DNA of 49,128 bases, from the NCBI RefSeq assembly GCF_000308835.1, contig NZ_BAGN01000042.1, positions 1 to 49,128 of the forward strand, written 5' to 3'. The notes beneath the pieces are model-generated. The model searched no databases, was not told the DNA's origin, and worked only from the letters and a program-made list of their open reading frames with translations. The number at the start of each line of letters is the position of its first letter. The stretch's first letter is position 1. The DNA is from Nocardia vinacea NBRC 16497 (GTDB lineage: Bacteria > Actinomycetota > Actinomycetes > Mycobacteriales > Mycobacteriaceae). Shown here piece after piece: positions 34,100 to 42,014 of this stretch. The position numbers were made by a program, and so were the translations under genes.

Positions 34100-34700
34100 T
34101 CAATTCGGCTGCGGTGTTCGAGTATCGACCGGGCGGCGTACGGCGCGCAGGACATCGGTGCGGATGGGGAGGTCGAATTCGCCGGCCGCTGTCTCGGGTC
34201 TGCCGCGCAGGTATTCGGAGATTCGTTCGAGCAACTCGTTGCGTGCCTGTGTGGGGATGACCAGCGTGTGCGAATGCGTTCCGATTGTCGCGGTGAGGGA
34301 TTCGGCGGTGCGGCGCTGGCGGTGGGGAAAGTCGGCCCGCGAGTACCGCGTCCACCGAGCCGTCGGCCAATGGAATCGCCTCTGCCGCACCGGCCGACGC
34401 GATCACCTCGGGAAAGCGGCGGGCCAGTTCGGCGCGCATCGCGGCATCGGGTTCGACGGCGACAACTTCCGCGCCGATGGCAAGCAGCCCCTCGGTGAGT
34501 TTGCCGGTGCCTGCGCCAAGATCGAGAACGACCGGTGCATTGGTGCCAACGGGCTCCAGCGCCCAGCGAATGCTCTCGGCGGGATAGTCGGGTCGATGCT
34601 CGGCGTACGCCGCGGCATGTGCGCCGAATGAGGAGGCACGTTCGGCCCGGAGTCGGGTCCGATTCGTTGTTCCGTCAGCGGATTGCCCGAAGTCCCACAC
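34100..34700 (-). pseudogene. SAM-dependent methyltransferase remnant (frameshift and internal deletion)
   Basis: The N-terminal part is a good class I methyltransferase: RASSFGAHAAAYAEHRPDYP, VVLDLGAGTGKLTEGLLAIGAEVVAVEPDAAM and AEAIPLADGSVDAVLAG (motifs I-IV). Right after this, near 34335-34345, the frame runs into proline/arginine-rich nonsense. In another frame the proper C-terminal part continues (ADFPHRQRRTAESLTATIGT, then TQARNELLERISEYLRGRPE and EFDLPIRTDVLRAVR). The central FHW...ARVLRPGG...W segment is missing, so I infer deletion of roughly 50-60 residues plus a frameshift. The start is uncertain (GTG 34700 or 34757); the latter would overlap the desaturase stop. Confidence 0.75.
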
Positions 34701-34737
34701 GCGACGACGGTACCGCGCCCGCCCGCGCTGACGCAGG

Positions 34738-36006
34738 CTATTTACTGCGCGGATCACCGTTCACCAGGGGCCACTCCCAGTTCGGGACGCGCGCACGATT
34801 GCTCGCCAGTCGTCGCAACGCCGTGCGCAACCCGCGATGTCCCGGCGTCCGGTCGGCGTCGACGACCGTGGACGAATCGATTCCCTTGAACTTATGTTCG
34901 GATGCGGTTTCGGGTGCGTCGTCGGAGGTGGCGATCAGGAGGCTGTCGGGCAGTGCCAGTTTGTGGATGGTGCGTAGCGTCAGCAGATATTGGTGCAGCA
35001 ATGGACCTGTGGTGTACGGCAGGTCGTATTTGTCGCATAGTGCCCGCACGCGCAGGGCGATCTCGGCGTACCGGTTGCTCGGCAGGTCGGGGAACAGGTG
35101 GTGTTCGATCTGGTAGCAGAGGTTGCCGCTGAGGAAGGCCAGCACCGGGCCCGCGTCGAAATTCGCGGTGCCGAGCATCTGGCGCAGATACCACTCCGGT
35201 TTTGTCTCGTGTTCCAGGACGGTCGGCGCGAATTTCTCTGCGCCATCGGGGAAATGCCCGCAGAAGATCACGAGATAGGCCCATAGGCTGCGCAGGACAT
35301 TGGCGCTGGCATCCGCGGCCAAGGTGCGCCGCCAGCGCCGCCCGCTGAACGCGGGGAACAGCAGATAGTCCTTGCCGGCTTGCCGGGCGATCTTGCCGAG
35401 GAACGCTCTGGCCTGGATCGCCTTCTGTGCCGGGGACGTCGCGCGGAGGCGTTCGGAGTCGAGGCCGTGCAGCGCGATGCCCCACTCGAAGGTGGCCGCC
35501 AGCACCAGGTTCAGCAACGGCTGCAGCAGATTCGCTGGACGCCAACGGTCATCGCGGGTCACGCGGATGACACCGAATCCGATGTCCTCATCCATGCCGA
35601 GCACATTCGTGAAGACGTGATGGCGATAGTTGTGCGAATAACGCCACTGCGACGACAGACCCGCCATATCCCATTCCCAAGTGCTGGAATGGATTTCCGG
35701 GTCGTTCATCCAATCCCATTGGCCGTGGCAGACATTGTGGCCGATCTCCATATTCTCGATGCTCTTCGCCATCGCCAATCCGGCAGTCCCGAGTATCCAA
35801 CCGGTCCGCTTGCGACTGAGACCGATCATCAGCCGCGACCCGGCGTCCAGTGCCCGCTGGAAGGCGATCGTGCGGCGGATGTAGGCCGCATCCCGCGCAC
35901 CGCGCTGATCGGTAATATCGCGGTGAATCGCATCGAGCTCGTCACCGAGTGCCTCGATATCGGCCGCGGTCAGATGCGCGTAGACCGCGACCTGTGTGAT
36001 TGCCAT
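34738..36006 (-). CDS. Membrane fatty-acid desaturase (DesA3-like)
   Basis: A 422-residue acyl desaturase. The three His boxes that hold the di-iron centre are GHNVCH (His90-His94), HNYRHH (125-130) and QIEHHLFPDLP (His302-303). Between them lie membrane stretches such as WILGTAGLAMA and SLWAYLVIFCGHF. It most resembles mycobacterial/nocardial stearoyl-type desaturases that need an external reductase; none is next door. ATG 36006 has GAGGA immediately in front, an unusually short spacing. A 57-residue ORF precedes it by 20 bp on the same strand and is probably co-transcribed. The divergent TetR gene at 36374 is the likely regulator. Confidence 0.92.
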   Translation of the reverse strand: MAITQVAVYAHLTAADIEALGDELDAIHRDITDQRGARDAAYIRRTIAFQRALDAGSRLMIGLSRKRTGWILGTAGLAMAKSIENMEIGHNVCHGQWDWMNDPEIHSSTWEWDMAGLSSQWRYSHNYRHHVFTNVLGMDEDIGFGVIRVTRDDRWRPANLLQPLLNLVLAATFEWGIALHGLDSERLRATSPAQKAIQARAFLGKIARQAGKDYLLFPAFSGRRWRRTLAADASANVLRSLWAYLVIFCGHFPDGAEKFAPTVLEHETKPEWYLRQMLGTANFDAGPVLAFLSGNLCYQIEHHLFPDLPSNRYAEIALRVRALCDKYDLPYTTGPLLHQYLLTLRTIHKLALPDSLLIATSDDAPETASEHKFKGIDSSTVVDADRTPGHRGLRTALRRLASNRARVPNWEWPLVNGDPRSK

Positions 36007-36026
36007 TCCTCATGTCCCCGATCGGG

Positions 36027-36200
36027 TCAGCGTTTGAATGCGTCCCGCAGCGATTTCGAGATCCGTTCGACCACGTCGTTGGGGTGCTTGCCGCCGATGT
36101 CGGTCCGACGCCGACTGTCTTCGTCCGGTTTGGCGAGCAGCTTCCGCAAGCTTGTGCGGACTGCCCGAACCTGCTGCGCGACCTTGTCTTCGATCGTCAT
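36027..36200 (-). CDS. 57-residue basic protein upstream of the desaturase
   Basis: ATG at 36200 (GGAA a few bases before) opens MTIEDKVAQQVRAVRTSLRK, followed by LLAKPDEDSRRRTDIGGKH and PNDVVERISKSLRDAFKR, then TGA. Composition is soluble, highly charged and mostly helix-forming, and codon use matches neighbouring genes. It ends 20 bp before the desaturase start, so the two likely form one operon facing the TetR gene. I do not recognise the family; it could be a small desaturase partner or simply an independent protein. Confidence 0.6.
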   Translation of the reverse strand: MTIEDKVAQQVRAVRTSLRKLLAKPDEDSRRRTDIGGKHPNDVVERISKSLRDAFKR

Positions 36201-36314
36201 CGGAATATTCCTGTCCCCGGATGCGGGTCATCGGTGGTGGACAGCCGAAACTGTCCGACCAGCCGCCGCACGATCCGGTATATCCACAGCTTAGGCCCTA
36301 TCTACGTCGCCTGT

Positions 36315-36341
36315 CTACGGCGTAGGCTTACATCGTTAACA
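36315..36341 (+). promoter_or_regulatory. Putative TetR operator before the first TetR gene
   Basis: CTACG-G-CGTAG (36315-36325) is a perfect dyad. It runs into TAGGCTTACATCGTTAACA (36323-36341), which is identical at 15 of 19 positions to the sequence at 38315-38333, next to the second TetR gene. It lies between the desaturase unit and the first TetR, a natural place for regulating both. Confidence 0.55.
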
Positions 36342-36373
36342 GTTCTGCTGTTTATCGAGAGGCGCTGAATCAG

Positions 36374-37159
36374 ATGAACGGAATCAGGGAAGGGCCCATC
36401 GGTTCCCCCAAGAATCCGGCAGCAAGCGCGCACCGCGTCAACGCCGGGAATACCCCATTGACCAGGGCCGCGATGCTGGCGGCCGCGCTCGAGATCATCG
36501 ACCGCGACAGCATCGACCGGCTATCGATGCGACGCCTCGGCGCAGCCCTCGGCCGGGACCCCATGGTGCTCTACCGGCACGCCGCGAATAAGGCGGCGCT
36601 CCTCGACGGAGTCGCCGAGATCGTGCTCGAGCAGTTGACCGTCGACACCACCGATCACGACTGGCGCCATCAGCTGCGCAGCATCGCGCGCGACTTCCGC
36701 CGTCTCGCGGTCGACCATCCGAATGTTGTTCCGCTGCTGGTCACCCACCCGCTGGCCACCCCGCTCGGGCTCCGACCGGTAGGCACGCTGCGTCCGCTGG
36801 AGGACATCCTCGCGCTGCTCACCGGTGCCGAATTCAGCGGCACCGATGCGCTGCACATCTACCGTGCGCTGTTCGGCTTTCTCTACGGTCACATCCTCAA
36901 CGAACGACAGGAACTGGTCGAACGCCCCGAAGAGGCAACCGATCTGCTGCGCCTGGGCTTGCACCGCCTGCCGATCGGCGAATTCCCGCTGCTACGCGGT
37001 CTCGCCACCGACCTGGCTGCTTACGACGGCGTCGTCGAACTCGAACAGGGCCTGGACATTCTGCTCACCGGCCTCACCGCCACCATGACACGGCCGCCAC
37101 GCGGCCCAGAGGGGAGCGTCGACCATGACGCACCAACTGACCCGAATCGACTCGGGTAG
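36374..37159 (+). CDS. TetR-family transcriptional regulator (paralogue 1)
   Basis: A 261-residue repressor-type protein. The HTH is TRAAMLAAALEIIDRDSIDRLSMRRLGAALGRDPMVLYRHAANKAALLDGV. The ligand domain is of the TetR C-terminal type (VVPLLVTHPLATPLGLRPVG, ALFGFLYGHILNERQELVERPEE). It is about three-quarters identical over much of that domain to the TetR at 37550-38266. Its end overlaps the start of a DUF5994 gene by 35 bp, so translation is coupled. It faces the desaturase pair. The ligand is unknown, but a lipid or acyl compound is plausible from context. Confidence 0.92.
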   Translation: MNGIREGPIGSPKNPAASAHRVNAGNTPLTRAAMLAAALEIIDRDSIDRLSMRRLGAALGRDPMVLYRHAANKAALLDGVAEIVLEQLTVDTTDHDWRHQLRSIARDFRRLAVDHPNVVPLLVTHPLATPLGLRPVGTLRPLEDILALLTGAEFSGTDALHIYRALFGFLYGHILNERQELVERPEEATDLLRLGLHRLPIGEFPLLRGLATDLAAYDGVVELEQGLDILLTGLTATMTRPPRGPEGSVDHDAPTDPNRLG

Positions 37160-37538
37160 ACACCCACCGAATTCCCGTCGGCTGCGACAGGAACTCGAAT
37201 TCACGACGGACGCCGCCGGCTCGGTCGACGGCATGTGGCGTCCGCGCGGCAATGACCTCGTGGCCGAACTGCCGGATCTGCTCACCGCGGTCGCGGCCCG
37301 GCTCGGCCCGATCCATCGAGTGATCTATCACCTCGACGAATGGGCCGCAGCGCCACGGAAACTCGCCAGTGGCGGGCGACTGGTGCGGCTCGACGGCTAC
37401 CGGCACAAGGACCGGCATACGCTCGCTGTTCTCGGGGTAAGCGGTACCGAGCTCACGCTAGTGGTGGTTACCCCGGCCGACACCGAAACGACTGCGGCAC
37501 AGCAACGTTGGGACTCAGAAGGCGGAGCGTGGGCCTGA
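37125..37538 (+). CDS. DUF5994 family protein (copy a)
   Basis: A 137-residue protein, start ATG 37125 with AGGGGAG upstream. The DUF5994 pattern is VDGMWRPRGNDLVAELPDLLTAVAARLGPIHRVIYHLDEW, then GGRLVRLDGYRHKDRHTLAVLGVSGTELTLVVVTP. The function of this family is unknown; it is abundant in mycobacteria and relatives. The gene overlaps the end of the first TetR gene, and two more copies lie past the second TetR. Copy a is the most divergent: MWRPRGND replaces the usual AWWPRS/AWWPWT. Confidence 0.85.
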   Translation: MTHQLTRIDSGRHPPNSRRLRQELEFTTDAAGSVDGMWRPRGNDLVAELPDLLTAVAARLGPIHRVIYHLDEWAAAPRKLASGGRLVRLDGYRHKDRHTLAVLGVSGTELTLVVVTPADTETTAAQQRWDSEGGAWA

Positions 37539-37549
37539 GTGGCAAACGA

Positions 37550-38266
37550 TCATCGCCCTTGGCCCGGCAGCGTCGCCGCGAGTCCGGTGAGCAGAATATC
37601 GAGACCTCGTTCGAGTTCGGTGGCGCCGTCATAGGCCGCCAGCGCCGGAGCGAGCTCGCGCAGCAACGGAAACTCCGCGATGGGCAGCCGATGCAGCCCG
37701 AGGCGCAGCACCTCGTCGGTTTCCTCGGGACGCTCCACGATCTCCTGCAATTCGTTGAGTACGTGACCGTAGAGAAAGCCGAACAGCGCACGGTAGATGT
37801 GCAGGGCATCCGCACCGGAAAACCCGGCACCGGTGAGCAGCGCGAGGATGTCTTCGAGGGGGCGGACCACTGCCTGCGGACGCAGCCCCAACGGTGTCGC
37901 CAACGGCCGGGTCACCAGCAGCGGCACCGCCTTCGGATGGGCCAGCGCCAAGCGCCGGAAATCGCGTGCGATCACTCGCAATTGAGCAGCCCAGTCCGCA
38001 TCGGAGGCATCGACCGACAACTGCGCGAAGACGACCTCGGCGACGCCGTCGAGCACCGCGGCCTTATTGGCCACATGCCGGTAGACCACCATCGGATCCC
38101 GGCCCACCGCGTCGGCCAGCCGCCGCATCGAAAGTCCGTCGATCCCGTCCCGATCTACGATCTCGAGTGCAGCTTGCAGCACCGTCGCCCTGGTCACCGG
38201 ACCGTCGCCCCGGCCTGTGGGTCGCCCGGATCGGGAGTTCGTGTGATCGGTCGGTGGTTCGGTCAT
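37550..38266 (-). CDS. TetR-family transcriptional regulator (paralogue 2)
   Basis: About 238 residues from ATG 38266 (MTEPPTDHTNSRSG); an earlier in-frame ATG at 38299 falls inside the operator dyad and is less likely. The HTH reads TRATVLQAALEIVDRDGIDGLSMRRLADAVGRDPMVVYRHVANKAAVL, and the C-terminal domain AVPLLVTRPLATPLGLRPQA, ALFGFLYGHVLNELQEIVERPEE. It is closely related to the TetR at 36374. It is convergent with DUF5994 copy a and divergent from copies b and c, with a perfect dyad between, so it probably controls itself and copies b-c. Confidence 0.92.
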   Translation of the reverse strand: MTEPPTDHTNSRSGRPTGRGDGPVTRATVLQAALEIVDRDGIDGLSMRRLADAVGRDPMVVYRHVANKAAVLDGVAEVVFAQLSVDASDADWAAQLRVIARDFRRLALAHPKAVPLLVTRPLATPLGLRPQAVVRPLEDILALLTGAGFSGADALHIYRALFGFLYGHVLNELQEIVERPEETDEVLRLGLHRLPIAEFPLLRELAPALAAYDGATELERGLDILLTGLAATLPGQGR

Positions 38267-38298
38267 TTCGAAGCATTCTCCAGTTCCCGGGATCTCCA

Positions 38299-38333
38299 CT
38301 GTAGGTCATTATCGTAGACCTACAGCGTTGACA
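38299..38333. promoter_or_regulatory. TetR operator and divergent promoter region
   Basis: CTGTAGGTC (38299-38307) and GACCTACAG (38317-38325) are perfect 9-bp arms separated by 9 bp. The spacer contains TACGATAAT on the minus strand, a plausible -10 for the TetR gene. TTGACA (38328-38333) is a consensus -35 toward the DUF5994 genes, with a weak TCTACT 17 bp beyond. One repressor dimer pair here could shut both directions. Confidence 0.75.
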
Positions 38334-38536
38334 TTACGGCATAATCGGCGTCTACTGGAAGAACCAGTCATTGTCGTCGTCATTGGATTGGTGCTCACGC
38401 TCGCGGGCACCAGCGGCCACCCCATCCACGGTCGCCGCCACTTCTACTGACCGTCCAGACGGCACGCGGGCACCGTCGCGTATACCCGCGACGCCCATCA
38501 ATCGGCGGGCACCACAGCCGAAACAGGAGCACCATC

Positions 38537-38986
38537 ATGGCACCGAAAAAGATCCGCTCACCGGCCGCTCGACATCGCGTCCCGCCGGAATACACGCCGC
38601 GATTGAGGCTGAAGCCGAAGGCCGACCGCGATGGATATATCGATGGCGCCTGGTGGCCCCGATCCGGCGAACTCACCGCCGAACTGCCAGATCTGCTGGC
38701 GGTCCTATCGGTGGGGCTCGGTCCGGTCTGGCGCGTCGTCTATGACCCCGCGTGCTGGTCACGCGCACCCCAGCAAATGACCGTCGGCAACCGCGCGGTC
38801 CGGCTCGATCCCTATCGCTTCGAGCGGTGGAACACGATGTTCGTCTTCGGCCGCGACAGCGGCTTGATCGTGCTCCGCGTAATCCCGTCGGCCACTGCCG
38901 AGGACATCGCGCATGCGGCCCTGATGGCCGCCGTCAACCCCGAACCGGCGACCCTGGCCGCCAGTGGAATCGAGACAAGATCATGA
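38537..38986 (+). CDS. DUF5994 family protein (copy b)
   Basis: A 149-residue protein, ATG 38537 with AGGAG 7 nt upstream. RLRLKPKADRDGYIDGAWWPRSGELTAELPDLLAVLSVGLGPVWRVVYDPACW and NRAVRLDPYRFERWNTMFVFGRDSGLIVLRVIP are classic DUF5994. The 210 bp before it, beyond the operator, contain no gene I can support. It overlaps the next DUF5994 gene by ATGA. Confidence 0.87.
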   Translation: MAPKKIRSPAARHRVPPEYTPRLRLKPKADRDGYIDGAWWPRSGELTAELPDLLAVLSVGLGPVWRVVYDPACWSRAPQQMTVGNRAVRLDPYRFERWNTMFVFGRDSGLIVLRVIPSATAEDIAHAALMAAVNPEPATLAASGIETRS

Positions 38987-39477
38987 CTCACATCAGGGCG
39001 CACCGCCCGATAACCAATCACCGGGATATGACCGGGAACATCGGCCCGCCCCTACGTAACCTGCAACCGTTCCGGACACCTACCCGCACGCCACGCCTGC
39101 TACTGCGCGGCAGCGGCTCCGGCCCGGGGCATGTCGACGGCGCATGGTGGCCGTGGACGGCCAATCTCACCGCCGAATTGCACGATCTGATCAACGTCCT
39201 CACCCCACGCCTCGGCGCGACCGTGCGAATCGGTTTCGGCTGGAACGCGGTCAGCCTCGCGCAACGCCGCATCGACCACGACGACGGCATCCGACTGCAC
39301 GGACCAGGCGCTGCCCAACCACACGATGTCATGCATCTGGTAGGCGCAGGCGGCGCTCATCTGGCCCTGCTGGTCATCCCCGCCGATACCCCGCCCGATC
39401 AAGCGAACAGTCGCATGCGGTGGGCGACGCGAACCGAAACGTCGCACCAAATCGGCACCCCGGCTGGGACCCGATAA
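38983..39477 (+). CDS. DUF5994 family protein (copy c)
   Basis: A 164-residue protein from ATG 38983, overlapping copy b by ATGA. RLLLRGSGSGPGHVDGAWWPWTANLTAELHDLINVLTPRLGATVRIGFGWNAV, then DDGIRLHGPG and HDVMHLVGAGGAHLALLVIPADTPPDQA, is the family pattern with a longer N-terminus. Frames further upstream in the same phase lie inside copy b and are not part of it. Function is unknown. Confidence 0.85.
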   Translation: MTHIRAHRPITNHRDMTGNIGPPLRNLQPFRTPTRTPRLLLRGSGSGPGHVDGAWWPWTANLTAELHDLINVLTPRLGATVRIGFGWNAVSLAQRRIDHDDGIRLHGPGAAQPHDVMHLVGAGGAHLALLVIPADTPPDQANSRMRWATRTETSHQIGTPAGTR

Positions 39478-39494
39478 CGCTGGGGCACTGTCGA

Positions 39495-40586
39495 TTACAG
39501 TCCGGCGTGCGAGAACAGTCCGGGCGAGCCGATGGCCTGTTGCGGTACCGGCTCGGCCGATTCGGTGCGATGTCCGGAATCTCGTACGATCCGCTCGAAT
39601 AGCGCTAGATAGGCATCGATCATGCGATCAGCGGTGAACCGTTCGAAGACATCGTCTCGGCAGGCGGCACGGTCGAGTCGCCCGAGGTCCGATACCGCCG
39701 CGACCGCACCCGCCACATCGGCGACGAGAAATCCGGTGCGACCGTGGCGGATGATCTCCGGCATCGAACCCAATGGTGTTGCGATGACCGGTGTCCCGGT
39801 GGCCATGGCTTCGACGACCGACAGGCCGAACGGCTCGGCGAAACCGATCAAATGCAGTAGTGCACGGGCGCCCCCGAGTAGCGCGTCCCGCTCTGCCGGA
39901 CCGACCGGACCGAGGTAGGTCACATCGGTGCCGGTGAGATGCGGTTCGACCGCCGAGCGGAAGTATTCCTCGTCTTGGATCACGCCCGCGATGATCAATG
40001 GCAGTCCGGCCTTACGCGCCACCTCGATCGCCAGGTGCGTCCCTTTATCCGGATGAATTCTGCCCAGAAAGAGCAAATATTCGCCGTGCTTCGGACGAAA
40101 TGTGAACTGGGCGAGATCGATACCGTGATGAATCGTTGCGGCATAGCGCAGATCCGGGTCACGATCGGCATCGGTGACCGCCACATAGTGGGCGATATCA
40201 CTGAATTCACGATAAACCGGAACGATTTTCGGTGAATAGAAGCCGTGAATAGTCGTCACCATCGGTGTGGACACCAGCCTGCTGTAAGTCAGTGGCATGA
40301 AGTCGAAATGGTTGGCGAGTATGTCGAATTCACCGGCCCGCGCGAATACCGTCGAATTATGCAGTGCTTCGCAGACTTTCGCATCCGCACCGGTCGTTTC
40401 CTCGTATCCCGACGGGACGGCGGAGACCAGCCGTGCCGAGGTCGCGGAGTCCGCCGTTGCGAACAGTGTGACATCGTGCCCACGCGCGACAAACCCCTCG
40501 GCCAGCGTCGAAGCGATTTGCTCCCACGGACCATAGTTTTTCGGAGGTGTACGGTGTGCGACCGACGCGATAACGCCGATTCTCAT
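39495..40586 (-). CDS. Glycosyltransferase family 4 (GT-B fold)
   Basis: About 363 residues from ATG 40586 (MRIGVIASVAHRTPPKNYGPWEQIASTLAEG). N-terminal donor/acceptor signs are GHDVTLFATADS and HGFYSPKI. The C-terminal nucleotide-sugar domain has LLFLGRIHPDKGTHLAIEVARKAGLPLIIAG and GFAEPFGLSVVEAMATGTPVIATPLGSMPEII, the GT4 EPFG..E motif. The likely donor is GDP-mannose or UDP-sugar; I cannot decide. It is divergent from a second glycosyltransferase operon, with 246 bp of shared upstream DNA. Confidence 0.92.
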   Translation of the reverse strand: MRIGVIASVAHRTPPKNYGPWEQIASTLAEGFVARGHDVTLFATADSATSARLVSAVPSGYEETTGADAKVCEALHNSTVFARAGEFDILANHFDFMPLTYSRLVSTPMVTTIHGFYSPKIVPVYREFSDIAHYVAVTDADRDPDLRYAATIHHGIDLAQFTFRPKHGEYLLFLGRIHPDKGTHLAIEVARKAGLPLIIAGVIQDEEYFRSAVEPHLTGTDVTYLGPVGPAERDALLGGARALLHLIGFAEPFGLSVVEAMATGTPVIATPLGSMPEIIRHGRTGFLVADVAGAVAAVSDLGRLDRAACRDDVFERFTADRMIDAYLALFERIVRDSGHRTESAEPVPQQAIGSPGLFSHAGL

Positions 40587-40832
40587 AAAATCCTCGATTA
40601 CTGGCGGCAAGACCGCCGAGAGCCGCCCCAGATGTGGGCGAACATGATGCGCCGATCATATCACACTAATTTCCGCAGATCCGAGTGTTATGATCGTGAC
40701 CTGGTTGCCGATCCCTGCGTGTCTTTTCTCCGGAGCGGATTCTCAAGCGCTTCAGCGCAACACGATCAGCCAATTGAGTGGCTGCAGACAGCGGCACCTT
40801 CGGCGCTGCCTCGAAGCGGAAAGGCTGGCGTA
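40587..40832. promoter_or_regulatory. Divergent intergenic region between two glycosyltransferase units
   Basis: Contains TATGAT on each strand (plus at 40689-40694; minus at 40655-40660), candidate -10 elements for the two outward genes. No convincing -35 for either. It is AT-richer than the surroundings, with no coding signal. Confidence 0.35.
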
Positions 40833-42014
40833 GTGTCGGTTCGGTCCTATGGCGTTCTGAGTACCTATTCACCGACCCAGTGCGGGCTGGCGACCTTCAC
40901 CGGCGCACTCGTCGATGCGTTGACCGCACCCGGCGAAATCGGTTTCGTGTCGGTCGATTTCGGGCGCCGCCCAACCGTCGGCGTCGTCTCCGTGGTCGAC
41001 AGTCCGGATCCGACACCGCCCCCTGAGGTGGCACATCAGTGGGAGCGTAGCGACCACCGGGGTGCCACCGCCGCGGCCATCGCACTCAACGGCTTCGATA
41101 TTGCGATCATTCAGCACGAATATGGCATCTATAGCGGGCGGGACGGCGTCGATGTCCTCGAAATCGTTCGCGCCCTTCGGGTTCCGGCCATCGTCGTGTT
41201 GCATACGGTGCTGGTCACCCCGACACCACAGCAGCGGATGATCCTCGAGCAGCTTGTTCGCGATTGCGCGGCCGTCGTCACCATGACGAATACGGCTCGC
41301 CGACGACTCATCGACCACTACGCCGTCGACCCGGCCAAGGTACGGGTGATTCCGCACGGTGCCACCGACAATCGCTCCGGACAGCCAGGCGACCAACACC
41401 AGCCGATCTCCCGGACGCCGGTAATCCTGACCTGGGGACTGCTCGGCGAGGGAAAAGGCATCGAATGGGGCATCGACGCGATGGCACACTTAGCCGACTT
41501 GCGCCCGGCCGCACAGTACCGGGTGGTGGGACAGACACATCCGAGAGTGCTTGCGCGCCAAGGTGAGTCCTATCGCACCGGCCTAGTCGACCGTGCCCAG
41601 CGCCGCGGCGTCGCCAACGCCGTCCACTTCGACGCCCGCTACCTCTCCAACGTCGAGCTGTACCGGCTGATCAGGCAGGCGGATATCGTTCTGCTGCCCT
41701 ACGATTCCCGCGAGCAAGTGACGTCCGGCGTGCTGATCGAGGCGGTGGCGGCGGGCAAACCGGTGGTATCGACCGCCTTCCCGCATGCCGAAGAACTGCT
41801 GTCGAGCGGCGCGGGTCTGCTGGTCGATCGAGAGTCGCCGACCGATATCGCCGCCGCACTGCGCCGCGTGATCACCGAACCGGGCCTTGCGGCGAGAATG
41901 GGTGCCGAAGCGAAACGTATCGCACCCGAACTGCTTTGGACTTCGGTAAGCCGAAAGTACCGGGACCTGGCAGCGGAAACGCTGCGGGCCGATAGGAAGC
42001 TGGCCACGGCATGA
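40833..42014 (+). CDS. Glycosyltransferase (GT4-like), first gene of a GH130 operon
   Basis: 393 residues from GTG 40833, chosen because GGAAAGG lies 8 nt upstream and similarity begins at VRSYGVLSTYSPTQCGLATFTGAL. The long in-frame extension back to 40245 lies antisense to the other GT and is rejected. The N-terminal part includes IIQHEYGIYSGRDG and VLHTVLVTPTPQQRMIL; the C-terminal domain has VRVIPHGATD, ILTWGLLGEGKGIEWGIDAM and LPYDSREQVTSGVLIEAVAAGKPVVSTAFPHAEELL. Such enzymes transfer mannose or glucose. Stop overlaps the next start (ATGA). Confidence 0.88.
   Translation: MSVRSYGVLSTYSPTQCGLATFTGALVDALTAPGEIGFVSVDFGRRPTVGVVSVVDSPDPTPPPEVAHQWERSDHRGATAAAIALNGFDIAIIQHEYGIYSGRDGVDVLEIVRALRVPAIVVLHTVLVTPTPQQRMILEQLVRDCAAVVTMTNTARRRLIDHYAVDPAKVRVIPHGATDNRSGQPGDQHQPISRTPVILTWGLLGEGKGIEWGIDAMAHLADLRPAAQYRVVGQTHPRVLARQGESYRTGLVDRAQRRGVANAVHFDARYLSNVELYRLIRQADIVLLPYDSREQVTSGVLIEAVAAGKPVVSTAFPHAEELLSSGAGLLVDRESPTDIAAALRRVITEPGLAARMGAEAKRIAPELLWTSVSRKYRDLAAETLRADRKLATA

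Noticed and set aside
40245..40832. Long in-frame extension before the second glycosyltransferase
   Set aside because: Antisense to the divergent GT4 gene and intergenic DNA; GTG 40833 has a good ribosome-binding site and starts the conserved part.
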